DNA of 64,000 nt from Anas platyrhynchos (lineage: Eukaryota; Chordata; Aves; Anseriformes; Anatidae). A program made the position numbers and the translations under genes. The stretch covers positions 17,321,501-17,385,500 of the forward strand of contig NC_092601.1 of assembly GCF_047663525.1 (NCBI RefSeq), written 5' to 3'. How positions within the stretch are numbered: position 1 is the stretch's first letter; every line of letters starts with the position of its first letter. The notes beneath the pieces were generated by a model. That model worked only from the letters and a program-made list of their open reading frames with translations, searched no databases and was not told where the DNA came from. Below are positions 55,001 through 64,000 of the stretch, in pieces.

Positions 55001-58000
55001 ACAGCGTGCCACGCTGAGTTGCCCCATCCCATGCAGATGCCTGCATGCACTGGGCAGAGCTCCAAGAAGACAATGTGACAGGATCCCACTCCAGGCTGAG
55101 CCTCAGATGACAGGCCAGCACCTCTCAGACTAGCAAAGCGAGCGGAAGAGGGTAAAGATAGAACTCACTTGTTGGCTCTGGCCACAGCCTCAATGAAGAC
55201 TTGTTTGTACTTCTGGACCTGCTGCTGCAACACTACAGATTTGTCTTTCTTCCCCTCGCAGATCAGCTTCAGATCAGCCTCCAGCTCGGCTCGAAGGTCA
55301 GGCTTGGACATCTCGTAGCCCATGGAATCATAGCCTGAGGAGCGTATTGCAGGGTAAGTGAAAGGAACAAACAAGGAAGGAACCTGCCCTCCTCCTGACA
55401 AGCGCTGCCCCTACCTTCAACCAGCCCCATGCCCAGGTGGCCCGGGAGGAACCTCTGATCTGCTGTGAGGCCCACGTACATCCGGGTCTTGATTGTCTCA
55501 ATGTGCTCTGCGTGAGTGGCGTCAGTCCCTGAAAGCAGACAGGTTGTTAGTTGAAATTGGGTGCCAAGAAGACTTCCCCTGTGCCTACTAAAGGGAGAGG
55601 GGGGCAGAACTTATAGCCAGAAGCAGCACTGGCCTCACGTTCTGTTGGCACTGAGGCCAATAAGGTGCAAACATGCCCCTGACCCTAAACTGCACATCCC
55701 CTCAGTACTGGAGACACTCTGCAGTCCCCTTAGGACCCCTGGAATTTGCCCACAGGTCTCAACTATTCCCCTGTTTTGTATATTTAAGTAAATTCTTATC
55801 TGAAGTGACTCGTAGAGAACTCCCTGCTCTGAGGGTGGGACAGAACTGGTACCAGGTAAGCTGAGAAGCTGTGAACAAAGCTCTCCCAAGAGGGAAAGGC
55901 CACGCTGCCCATACTGACCAATGCCATGTTTCTCCATGAGCGCAATGAGATCCGCTTCTGAGAGCAGCAATGGAGGGCTGGTTTCCCCATCCACCATCTC
56001 CACTGTAGTGGGCTGGAAGCGGGACCCTTTCTGATACACTGGGATAACCTGAAGGGAAGGAGAATCTCTTTGAAACTGCCTCGCTGGACCACTCACTGAA
56101 GACAAAAAGTCGTGCTAACTGCAGGCCAGTGCAGCAACACAACAGCACCCTGCTCTGGAGGAGATCAAGGCTTGGGGTGCTCAGGATTTGCCAGTAGTGA
56201 GCTGCCAGAGAGACCACGGAATGGCAACTGCAGCTCCTCTGGGTGAGTAATCTTCCCAACGTGGAAGCAGCCCTGTAAGGTCTCTGCTGTGTCAGAAGGG
56301 GGAGAATCTAGCCAAAGCTGGCACAATAACGTGGCACAGCTCTTCAGCAGAGATGGCTCCAAGTGAAACAGCCACTGGGGTAGGGATTGTCCCAGAATGT
56401 TTTGTAGGGGGGCCTGAAAGCAGCTGGGAAGTTTTCCCATCAGTACAGCCCACGTGCAGTTTTAAACCGCAGGTGCTCTAGCCTCTCCCATCTATGATTT
56501 TCAAGGGTGTTACCTTGTCGCTCCACTTCTCATAAGGATAGACTTCCAGATAATTTCGGGCCAGGATCATTAGTCCTTGAGCAATGAATCGCTCGTTAGC
56601 AATGTCGATCTCCACGGTTGTTTCCTGTCCCTTGGCGTCTTGAGAGCAGCAAGCCAAGAAATGGCGCACGATGAATTCATACAGTCTCTGCTCATTGCCC
56701 TAGTGTCAAACAAAAAAAGAGGGTCAGGCTCTCCTCCAGTGGTAGCAAGGTGTCAAGAAATAGGTGAGGATATTGTGCTAATGACCATGCTATAAAGAGC
56801 TCTAGCTTTCTTCTCCAAGCAGTACCAACCAGCCAGTTACATCCACCTTTATCAGACTCACCTGCAGGTTAGCAGTGTATTTGGTGGGGTGAATGGGCGG
56901 GTGAGCCTGATCTGATTTGGTTCCACTCCGAGGAGTTGGCCCACCCTGATCCAAAATCCTCTGCGCAAACGCCCCCCAGTTCGGGTCCTGCGTTTGCTGT
57001 TGCACTAAGGTGGAGAGGTTCAGCTCCTTGGGGAAAATGTTGGTCTCTGTTCGGGGATAGCTAATGAACCTTAAGAAAGACAGAAGAACACTGAAGAGGT
57101 GCTCCAGGATGCTTCCCATTTTATTTTTTTCATTTTTTTTTTTAAATAACTAAGTTTACCATGACAAATTTTGCTTTCTTACCCTTGAGTATAAAGTTTT
57201 TCTGCTATTTTCATGGTTTCCTTTGCATTTATTTTCAGTTTGCGGGAAGCCAGTTTCTCAAGTTCCTGTGTTGGGAGGAGCCAGAAAAAAAACACAACAC
57301 GTATTTGTGCATAACTCTGAGTGGTGAGTAAAACATCTGCTCAAAGTTTCTTTCACATCAGTCTTTTCAGCACAGTTCAAACATACCACGGTGTCCAGGG
57401 GCAGGGGCCTCCATTTGCTCTTTGGCTTGCTCCCAACTTCAACAACAGTTGCTACAGGATCCTAAATGCAGAATAAGCAAAAAATCTCCTTGAAGAGTTC
57501 ACACAGGCTGCTCTTTAAACATCTTGAGCAAGAAGGATGTGGGAAACGTTTAGCTGGTCCTAAATCACACGACTGTTTACAAGCTTTCCTACCTCCATGC
57601 ACATGTGGTAAAGGACCAGGCACGCTGTGTGATTAAAGAGCCGGTTCCTCTTCCAGTTGAAGACCACATTGCCATCTTCGTGTTCGTGTGTCACTGTTTT
57701 GAAAACCAGATCAGAGTGATATGGTAGGAATGTAGGTGAAAGACAGAGGCAATAGGGCAACGCTACTGGTAAACCTTTATAGTTCTGCATAATGATTGTG
57801 GCAAAGGAAGAGGAAATCACCTCTGCAGCAATCGTTTGTTGGTTGCCTGACACTTTTTTCCTTCTCAAAGCCATTAAACCCTTTAAGATAGAGTTCTGTG
57901 CTCATTTTCCTCCAGCATACCTTTGATTTTATAGAAGGCTTCAGGAACGAAGGCCTGGATGGCTTTAAAGCGTTCCACTACAAACCCCAGGGTTGGGAAC

Positions 58001-61000
58001 TGGCAACTACCATAGCTGATCAGCTGATCTGCTAAAATATCAGGGAAGATCTTCCGGAGCCTCAGCGTCTGGAATCTGGTGAAAGCAGCACCTGGGAAAA
58101 CAAAATGGGCACTAGAATTGAATATAACATCGGAGGATAATTGCGATACTGCAGAGGGCTCTCTTTAATAGTCAATTGAGTATTAATTTTACTCCAATTT
58201 AAATATTAACAGTTGCAGAAGGCTTTCAGTGCTGCATGAGCTTTGCTCTCTTGCTTTTGCACAACAGCTCAGGGCTAGCAGTCAGCTCTCATCCCCAAAG
58301 CATGGTTACGTACCTATCCTGAGATCCAGCTCCTGCCTGACATCAACAGCATCACTGGTTTTTTGATCCGGTTGGGTGAGGTTCTCGCAGGCTGTTCTGA
58401 CAGCATGAAGGGTGATCTCTGAAAAACGGGCTCGGAAAACCTGGAGGTTTGGCTTTACTGTAAGAGGGGAAAAAAAAAACAACTTAAGTGATACAAACAC
58501 CAATGGAAAGGATAAACTAATAAACAGCTGGCTTAAAAAGAGCATGCTCTCAACCTATTCTATGTCTTTCCACTGCAGGAGCGCATTTCTTGTGTATCAA
58601 AGCCAGATATTTATCAAAATTACAGCCAGTGGATTTGACCTGCACACAGCAAGACTGATAAGTGAGTAAGAATGACATCTCTGGTACTAAATCTGAGCAG
58701 TGATACCTGTTAAATCAGCATTTTAATGGAAAGCAGATTGGTGCAACAGATGCTCTACACACCAGCTTTGCAAACATGAATGATCTCAAAGCCGATGTTC
58801 TCTCCTTCTCGGTCACAGTCAGTCCAGATCACCAGAGCTTGGCACTGCTGGACTTCTCGTTCAAGGGTTCTCTGAGACCAGAAAACAACACAGAATGAGA
58901 CACGCCAGGCCACTGGCTTTGTCATTTCATTTCAGAATGACTCACAAAGTGAACACGAAATGCAACGTGTATCCATAGAGATGGATTGTTGCAATAACAT
59001 TTTGTAATTGTCTCTCTCATGAGATTAGGCAGCTTTCAAAAGTAATGATTCATTTATTTATATCTAATTGTTTGTTAAAAACACGGCTTGGCTTGGATTG
59101 GATTGTACCACCGTCTGTTTTCCAAAAATGACATCTTTTGTAAAATTGAGTTGCAATTACCAATTCCACCTTGTTGGGAACAGATTTCTGCTCTTAACAA
59201 AGTAGCTGTTCATTTTCTGCTCTAATTTTACACTAGCAGGAGATTGCCATGATATGGAAGAACAACACAATAGTCCTAGAAAATCCAGGAGGAATTTGCC
59301 AAACTCTAGAAACTCTGCAGTTAAGGACAAAGGTACAATCCTCCCTCTGTCTGAGACAATATTTGCAGAATCAACCTCTGAACTTTGAGTTCCAAGGAAA
59401 CTGCTACCAACAACATACCTTAATATCCACGTAGTTTTCAGGACAATATTTCTCGATTTCAGCTTCAAAAAGAGCCAGAGGGTTGCAGCTATGCCTGGTA
59501 AACAGAGGATAAACAGTGAGTAAGAAACTAAAGCATATTGTGAGACGTTAACTGGTGCTGTCACTCGAGGAAATGCTGCTCAGGTACTGATATCAATGTA
59601 TAATACTATGAGCCTTAACTTAGGAATCTGTGTGAAATGCCAAGCTACGTTGACTCAAAAGCAGCAGAACCAAAACGCAGTCAGAGAAGAGAGGAAATCT
59701 GGAAGGCAGCCCTCAACGTGCAGCTTCTCCTATTTCACGTGCAGAGAACAAAAGGGGGGGAAGTTGGATAAAACAACTCACTTCCCTGGATAAGTACAAA
59801 CCATTTGCGAAAGGGCAGCTTGAAATCATGAGCCAGCAAGTGTCCCGAGACGGATGTCATCACCACGGTAACGTTCTGCAAGAGATGGGGCAAGGTAATC
59901 AGTGCCCATCGTTGGCTGCAAGCTCCCCAGAGCCCTACAATCTGACAGAGTTCTCACAACCCAATGCCCACCTCCTGCTTTTTCTAACAGGCTCCTTTCC
60001 CTACAGGCATCTAAAGCTATCACCTTGTCGTCTTTTTTAGTAGGAAGCTCCCAGTTCTAAATAACATTTTTTGACAGGTGGTAAAACAGAAGGATGGAAA
60101 GTTGGAAAAAAGCCAAGAAAAGAAATCCTGACTTCTTGTTTTTGCCAAAACCGGATGAGCATTTCAAATAATTAGCATTTTGCACTTCTCTAATCCAGCA
60201 GTGGAATGAAAGAGAGCCCTACCTGGCCAAACATCTGGTAGTCGTATTCGTAGATCTTGTTGAACTTGGAAAACCCCTCTCTCTGGAAGGAAAAGGAGAG
60301 TCGCTAAGTTTCTGGCTGCCAACAGAAGCCAAACAAACCCATTCCAGCTCGCTTTATGTTATGGCAGGGCACAGAAATACAGGGCAGGTGAAAATCAGGT
60401 ACTGTAGCTAAAACACCAAGGCAAGGGAGGTCGGATAGAAGTTGCCTGCATCATTTACAAAGCCGTGAGAATGGCATTCCCAGTGTACCAGTATCTTAAA
60501 ACACACCCAGGGTGGTGCCAGGGTTATCACTGGTATGGAGCAGACTTGGGTTGACCAGTTATTGTCCCCACTCCTGCCAAACAACTGTCCTGCTCCACAA
60601 GATAATCAGTGCCAGCTCTGGGTCCCTTCCATCTAACCGATGTTTGTGGAAGTTTCTAGATGGGGTATTTTGATCTTGAATCATGACAATGCCTTCCTTT
60701 GACTGATGCTGTCTGTGCTCAGGTTCTCAAGAACATCTTGCAGTCAGACATGGGTTTGGTCTAGAAGCGGCTTCCAGTCCCTTGGCTTGGAAATACCAAG
60801 TAATTATGCAAACTGTTAAAGGTCACAAAACAAAGCAGCAGCTGAGAGAAGAGATCTTTGAACTCCCCTTCTCCAAACCACAGACCATCTTTGCTTCGTT
60901 CTCTGAACTTCACTGCACCCCTGATACTTGCTGATGCTGCGGAAGCGGTGCCTTCTGACTGGGAACAGATGGTTTCAGCTCCTGAAGGCTTTTACGTACG

Positions 61001-61503
61001 CTGCAAAGCTGGGAACGACACCGGGAACCCCCACTGCTGAGCTCAATGCCTGGAGAAAGCTGTCTGCAGGGAGAGCACAGCTGGGGAGCTGAATCCCAGC
61101 AGGGCTTCAGGATCTGAAGGAAAATGGGTCCAAGACTTTCGGATCCATTTGGGCAAGCAGTGGTTATCCACAAAATAAAGAGGTTTTGTACCCTCACGTG
61201 GACAGAAAGGGACAGAGACCCTTTCCAAGCTCTGCATAAGATACATACTGACTTAGCCAGCTCTGCCAGACCCATGGGCATGTGAACGAGAGGCAGGGAG
61301 ATGCAGCGTGTTCCTACCCGCCGCATCCTGCTGTTGGAGAGCAGATCCGCGATTCCCCGGGCGGCATCGTTCTTCTCGGCCACGCACAGCACCTTGCGGA
61401 TCCTCCGCAGCGCCGCATCGTCTGCCGCCCGCGAGAAGAGGCGCCAGGGCTGGGGCAGCATCCTGACCCCACGGCTAGCAGCCAGCCATGCAGGGAGGCT
61501 CAT
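52010..61503 (-). CDS. TOP3A: DNA topoisomerase III alpha
   Basis: Type IA topoisomerase of the BLM-RMI complex and of mitochondria. Nineteen coding exons in transcript order: 61503-61318, 60282-60223, 59875-59802, 59494-59419, 58871-58763, 58457-58314, 58091-57921, 57693-57593, 57461-57387, 57265-57183, 57069-56862, 56699-56514, 56048-55919, 55528-55415, 55334-55169, 54762-54619, 54353-54231, 53951-53218, 52188-52010; 1020 aa (human 1001). The TOPRIM fold has VAEKNDAA (E43) and [11 protein letters not shown] (D150, D152, E154). The catalytic tyrosine is Y364 in [10 protein letters not shown]4 zinc motifs (CPQC) follow, then two GRF zinc fingers ([22 protein letters not shown]) and a terminal CCHC knuckle [14 protein letters not shown]. 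The first 25 residues ([20 protein letters not shown] then RLFSR) look like a mitochondrial presequence; Met15 could start a shorter form. Introns hold no visible genes. Confidence 0.98.
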
Positions 61504-61528
61504 CACGGGCAGCGGGGACGGGTCCCAT
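61475..61528 (-). promoter_or_regulatory. TOP3A: Upstream ORF overlapping the TOP3A start codon
   Basis: Seventeen codons from a strong-context ATG (GTGCCATGGG) 25 nt upstream of the TOP3A ATG and in another frame; it ends with TAG 26 nt inside the gene. The next in-frame TOP3A ATG (Met15, 61461) is 14 nt beyond the uORF stop. It lies in the exon whose acceptor is at 61565 (TTGCAG|GGAGC), so it should be in the mRNA. A control role is inferred. Confidence 0.6.
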
Positions 61529-61614
61529 GGCACCACGGCAGCGTCCTGGCTCGGGGACTGCTCCCTGCAAGAAGACAGAAAGCTTTAGGATCAGGAGCAT
61601 TGCGTGGATAGCAC

Positions 61615-61910
61615 AGAGGGGCTCAGGCTGGAAGGGAGCTGGCAGATCTCGCAGTCCCAAGCCCCTGCTGTGGGCTGGGCCCCTCCAGGCTGCCCCCAGC
61701 CCCATCCAGCCCGGCCTTGGGCACCTCTAGGGACGGGAATCCCACAGCTCCTGTGGCAGGGCCCCACCGCCCTCAGAGCTCAGGATTTCTTCCCAGTGCT
61801 TGCCCTGGGTCTCCCTTGCTGTGGTTTAAACCCATCGCCCCCCTCCTGGCCCCCTGCCCCTGACACCGAGCCCCTCCCCAGCCCCCCTACAGCCCACTGG
61901 GGGCTCCCCC
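61615..61910 (-). mobile_element. Old CR1 LINE 3'-end fragment
   Basis: The plus strand reads as the reverse complement of a CR1 tail: recognisable pieces are CCATCCAGCCCGGCCTTGGG, CACCTCTAGGGACGGGAATC, CCACCGCCCTCAGAGCTCAG and ATTTCTTCCCAGTG, in the order expected for avian CR1. It is diverged and GC-enriched and sits between the noncoding and first coding exon of TOP3A. CR1 is the main LINE of birds and reptiles. Confidence 0.75.
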
Positions 61911-61989
61911 AGCGCCTCCCCGGCCCTCAGCCCCCTCACGGCCGCTCCCGGTGCCGGGGGAGGGCCCTGGACCCCCTCAGGGCCCCCTC

Positions 61990-62592
61990 AGGGCCTCACC
62001 GCCGGCCGGGCCCCCTCAGCTCAGCCCGCGCTCCCGCTCAGCTCCTGTCGCAAAAAGCGGCGCGATTCCCCTCAGCGTTACGACCTGCCGCAAAGCACCG
62101 CGGCGGGGTGGGGGGGGGAACTACCCCTCCGATTGCACTGCGAGGCGGGGGGGGACTACAACTATAATGGCGTCGTGGGGTCAGAACTACAACTCCCGTG
62201 ATGCCGCGCGGCGGGGAGGACTACAACTATAATGGCGCCATGGTGCGGAACTACGATTCCCATGATGCTGCGCGGCGGGGAGGATTACAATAGAACTACA
62301 ACTATAATGGCGCCGTGTGGTCAGAACTACACCTCCCATGATGCCTCGCGGCAAGAAGGACTACAATTATAATGGCGCCGTGTGGTCAGAACTACAACTC
62401 CCATGTCGCCCCGCGCGCCCCGGCCCGCCGCGGAGCCCCGGCGAGGCCTACCGGCGGCGGCCCGGCCGTCAGGTGAGCCCAAGATGGCGGCGGCGCCGAG
62501 GCGGCGGCCGTGAGGGGAGCGGGGCCGGGGCTGCCCGGGCGGCCTCGGCGGCGGCGGCGGCGGCTGCAGGCGGCTGCCGAGGCCCGGTCGCT
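61990..62592. promoter_or_regulatory. Divergent TOP3A / SMCR8 CpG-island promoter
   Basis: CpG-rich DNA between the two genes. On the minus strand GGCG|GTGAGG at 62000/61999 is a good donor for a noncoding TOP3A first exon (about 62060-62000). For SMCR8 a YY1-type CAAGATGGCGGCGG (62480-62493) lies about 100 bp before the ATG, a usual YY1 position near start sites. The tandem array at 62119-62412 fills the middle. A nine-codon uORF (62484-62513) is made by the same ATGG of the YY1 motif. Confidence 0.7.
62119..62412. repeat. Tandem promoter repeat with ZNF143-type and YY1-like motifs (about 65 bp x4)
   Basis: Four tandem units plus a partial first one. Each has ACTACAACTATAATGGCGCC, then about 10 nt, then AACTACAACTCCCATGATGC and a GCGCGGCGGGGAGG tail. 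Equivalent points are at 62155, 62220, 62295 and 62360 (spacing 65, 75, 65). The second half matches the ACTACAnnTCCCA motif bound by ZNF143/THAP11; ATAATGGCG resembles a YY1 core. Units differ by a few bases each. Confidence 0.88.
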
Positions 62593-64000
62593 ATGATCGG
62601 AGCCCCCGACGTGGTGGCGTTGGCCAGGCAGGAGGAGGAGGCGGCGGATGGCGGGGACGGGGCGTGGAGGGAGCCGCCGCTGCCTGAGGAGTACTCGGTG
62701 CCTCTGGCGCCTTTGGGCGGGCACGGGGCCAACCCCTGGGCCCGGGCTGGAGGCCGCAAATTCCTGCGGGATTTCATCCTGGTGGCCGAGTTCTCGGAGC
62801 AGGTGGGGCCGCAGCCGCTGCTCACCGTCCCCGACGACGCCAAGGTGCCGGGCAGCTTCGACCTGAATTATTTCTCGCTTCGCATCATGTCGGTGGATTA
62901 CCAGGCCTCCTTCGTGGGCCACCCGCCTGGCTGCGCTTACCCCAAGCTGAATTTCGTCGAGGATTCCAAGGTGGTGCTGGGGGACTCGAAGGAAGGCGCC
63001 TTCGCCTACGTGCACCACCTGACGCTCTACGACCTGGAGGCCCGCGGCTTCGTGCGGCCCTTCTGCATGGCCTACATCTCGGCCGACGAGCACAAGATCA
63101 TGCAGCAGTTCCAGGAGCTCTCGGCCGAGTTTTCCAAAGCCTCCGAGTGCCTGAAGACGGGCAACAGGAAAGCGTTCGCCGGCGAGCTGGAGAAGAAGCT
63201 GAGGGACCTGGAGTACACCCGCAGCGTGCTGCACAACGAGACCGAGATACAGAAGAAAGCCAACGACAAGGGGTACTACACCACACAAGCCATCGAGAAA
63301 GCCAACGAGCTGGCCAGCGTGGAGAAATCCATCATCGAGCACCAGGACCTGCTGAAGCAGATCCGCTCCTACCCCTACAGGAAGCTGAAGGATTCCGAAT
63401 TCCACCCCTACGAGCCCGAGTGCGCCCCGGAGCAGGCCGGCAGCGTGGGCAGCGATCAGGAATTGGCCGCCCCCGACCTGGCTGAGGCGGGCGAGGAGAT
63501 CCCCTGCTCCCACCTGCCCTCCTACACCCCCAAGCTCATCAAAGCCAAGTCGGCCAAGTGCTTCGACAAGAAGCTGAAGACACTGGAGGAGCTCTGCGAT
63601 ATTTATTTCTTCACCCAGACCCTGGACCAGCTGCAGCAGATCGAGAGGACATTCAGGGGCGACGTGTGCTACCTCCTGACCAACCAGATCAGCCGGGCGC
63701 TTTTGAAGCAGCAAAGCATCACCAACTTCCTCTTCGAGGACGCGTCTTTTCTGGACGAAAAAGCCCCCGAAAAGCAGCACCGAGGCTGCCAGGAGCTCGG
63801 GCAAGATGCCGTCGACGGAAAGTGCCCGGAGGAGTCCCCAGCCCCGAAAGTGGTCATCAGCCTGGGGTCCTACAAATCCAGCGTGGAGTGCGTGCCCATC
63901 AAGATGGAGCAGGACATCGATGACCCCCCGGAATCCACGATGACCGAATCTGTAACTTTTGAGCCCCAGGAGAACCTGGACTATCTCGATGCCGACCTTA
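62593..64000 (+). CDS. SMCR8: SMCR8, C9orf72-SMCR8-WDR41 complex subunit (5' part only)
   Basis: DENN-type partner of C9orf72 and WDR41 that acts in autophagy and lysosome/Rab-Arf GTPase control. The ATG gives MIGAPDVVALARQEEE, the known N-terminus (human MISAPDVVAF). The frame stays open for 469 codons to the window edge without an intron, as in human, where one exon holds most of the protein. Conserved blocks: LPEEYSVPL, FSEQVGPQPLLTVP, NYFSLRIMSVDYQASFVGHP, EGAFAYVHHLTLYDLEARGF (longin/uDENN region, about 60-160), KANDKGYYTTQAIEKANELA (helical linker), TPKLIKAKSAKCFDKKLKTL, and PQENLDYLD at the edge. The 5'UTR appears unspliced, though CAG|GTGAGC at 62471/62472 could be a donor. The C-terminal DENN part lies to the right. 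Confidence 0.97.
   Translation, partial: MIGAPDVVALARQEEEAADGGDGAWREPPLPEEYSVPLAPLGGHGANPWARAGGRKFLRDFILVAEFSEQVGPQPLLTVPDDAKVPGSFDLNYFSLRIMSVDYQASFVGHPPGCAYPKLNFVEDSKVVLGDSKEGAFAYVHHLTLYDLEARGFVRPFCMAYISADEHKIMQQFQELSAEFSKASECLKTGNRKAFAGELEKKLRDLEYTRSVLHNETEIQKKANDKGYYTTQAIEKANELASVEKSIIEHQDLLKQIRSYPYRKLKDSEFHPYEPECAPEQAGSVGSDQELAAPDLAEAGEEIPCSHLPSYTPKLIKAKSAKCFDKKLKTLEELCDIYFFTQTLDQLQQIERTFRGDVCYLLTNQISRALLKQQSITNFLFEDASFLDEKAPEKQHRGCQELGQDAVDGKCPEESPAPKVVISLGSYKSSVECVPIKMEQDIDDPPESTMTESVTFEPQENLDYLDADL

Noticed and set aside
62392-63804. 470-codon minus-strand open frame at the SMCR8 5' end
   Set aside because: Antisense shadow of the single large SMCR8 exon; the sense frame matches SMCR8 throughout.

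Overview
This is vertebrate nuclear DNA, almost certainly from a bird and probably a microchromosome. GC is very high, introns are short, CpG-island promoters are dense, C-rich tandem arrays are common, and there is a decayed CR1-like LINE tail at about 61.6-61.9 kb. All seven protein genes are recognisable by translation, and together they match the order and orientation of the human 17p11.2 (Smith-Magenis) block: MYO15A(+), ALKBH5(+), LLGL1(+), FLII(-), MIEF2(+), TOP3A(-), SMCR8(+). The species cannot be named from sequence alone.

Layout. 1-6.6 kb: the last 26 coding exons of MYO15A (unconventional myosin-XV tail). 6.8-7.35 kb: C-rich simple/tandem DNA. 7.5-22.2 kb: ALKBH5, with a CpG-island promoter, a second C-rich array between promoter and coding exon 1, four coding exons and a 3.9 kb 3'UTR. 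22.2-23.7 kb: intergenic DNA ending in a 30-bp minisatellite. 23.84-36.35 kb: LLGL1 (22 coding exons plus a 3'UTR exon). 36.42-45.84 kb: FLII on the minus strand (30 coding exons), tail-to-tail with LLGL1 (poly(A) signals about 110 bp apart) and carrying a large minisatellite in intron 1. FLII shares a divergent promoter with MIEF2 (coding 46.46-49.19 kb). 49.36-51.3 kb: intergenic. 51.3-62.05 kb: TOP3A on the minus strand (19 coding exons), divergent from SMCR8, whose first 469 codons run off the right edge. The TOP3A/SMCR8 promoter contains four tandem copies of a roughly 65-bp unit with ZNF143-type and YY1-like motifs.

Exon boundaries were set by hand from splice sites, phase and remembered human protein sequences. 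In every gene the exon lengths close in frame: ALKBH5 382 aa, LLGL1 1055 aa, FLII 1265 aa, MIEF2 458 aa, TOP3A 1020 aa, all close to the human lengths. The genes are not an operon. They are a conserved neighbourhood of unrelated cell functions: hair-cell stereocilia, m6A RNA demethylation, cell polarity, actin/transcription coregulation, mitochondrial fission, DNA decatenation and autophagy. Two divergent gene pairs share promoters.

I found no clearly new biological system. The observations most worth a second look are the tandemly amplified ZNF143/YY1-like promoter, an overlapping upstream ORF that could set the mitochondrial/nuclear split of TOP3A, a GC-AG intron in FLII, and minisatellites whose period divisible by three creates long meaningless open frames.
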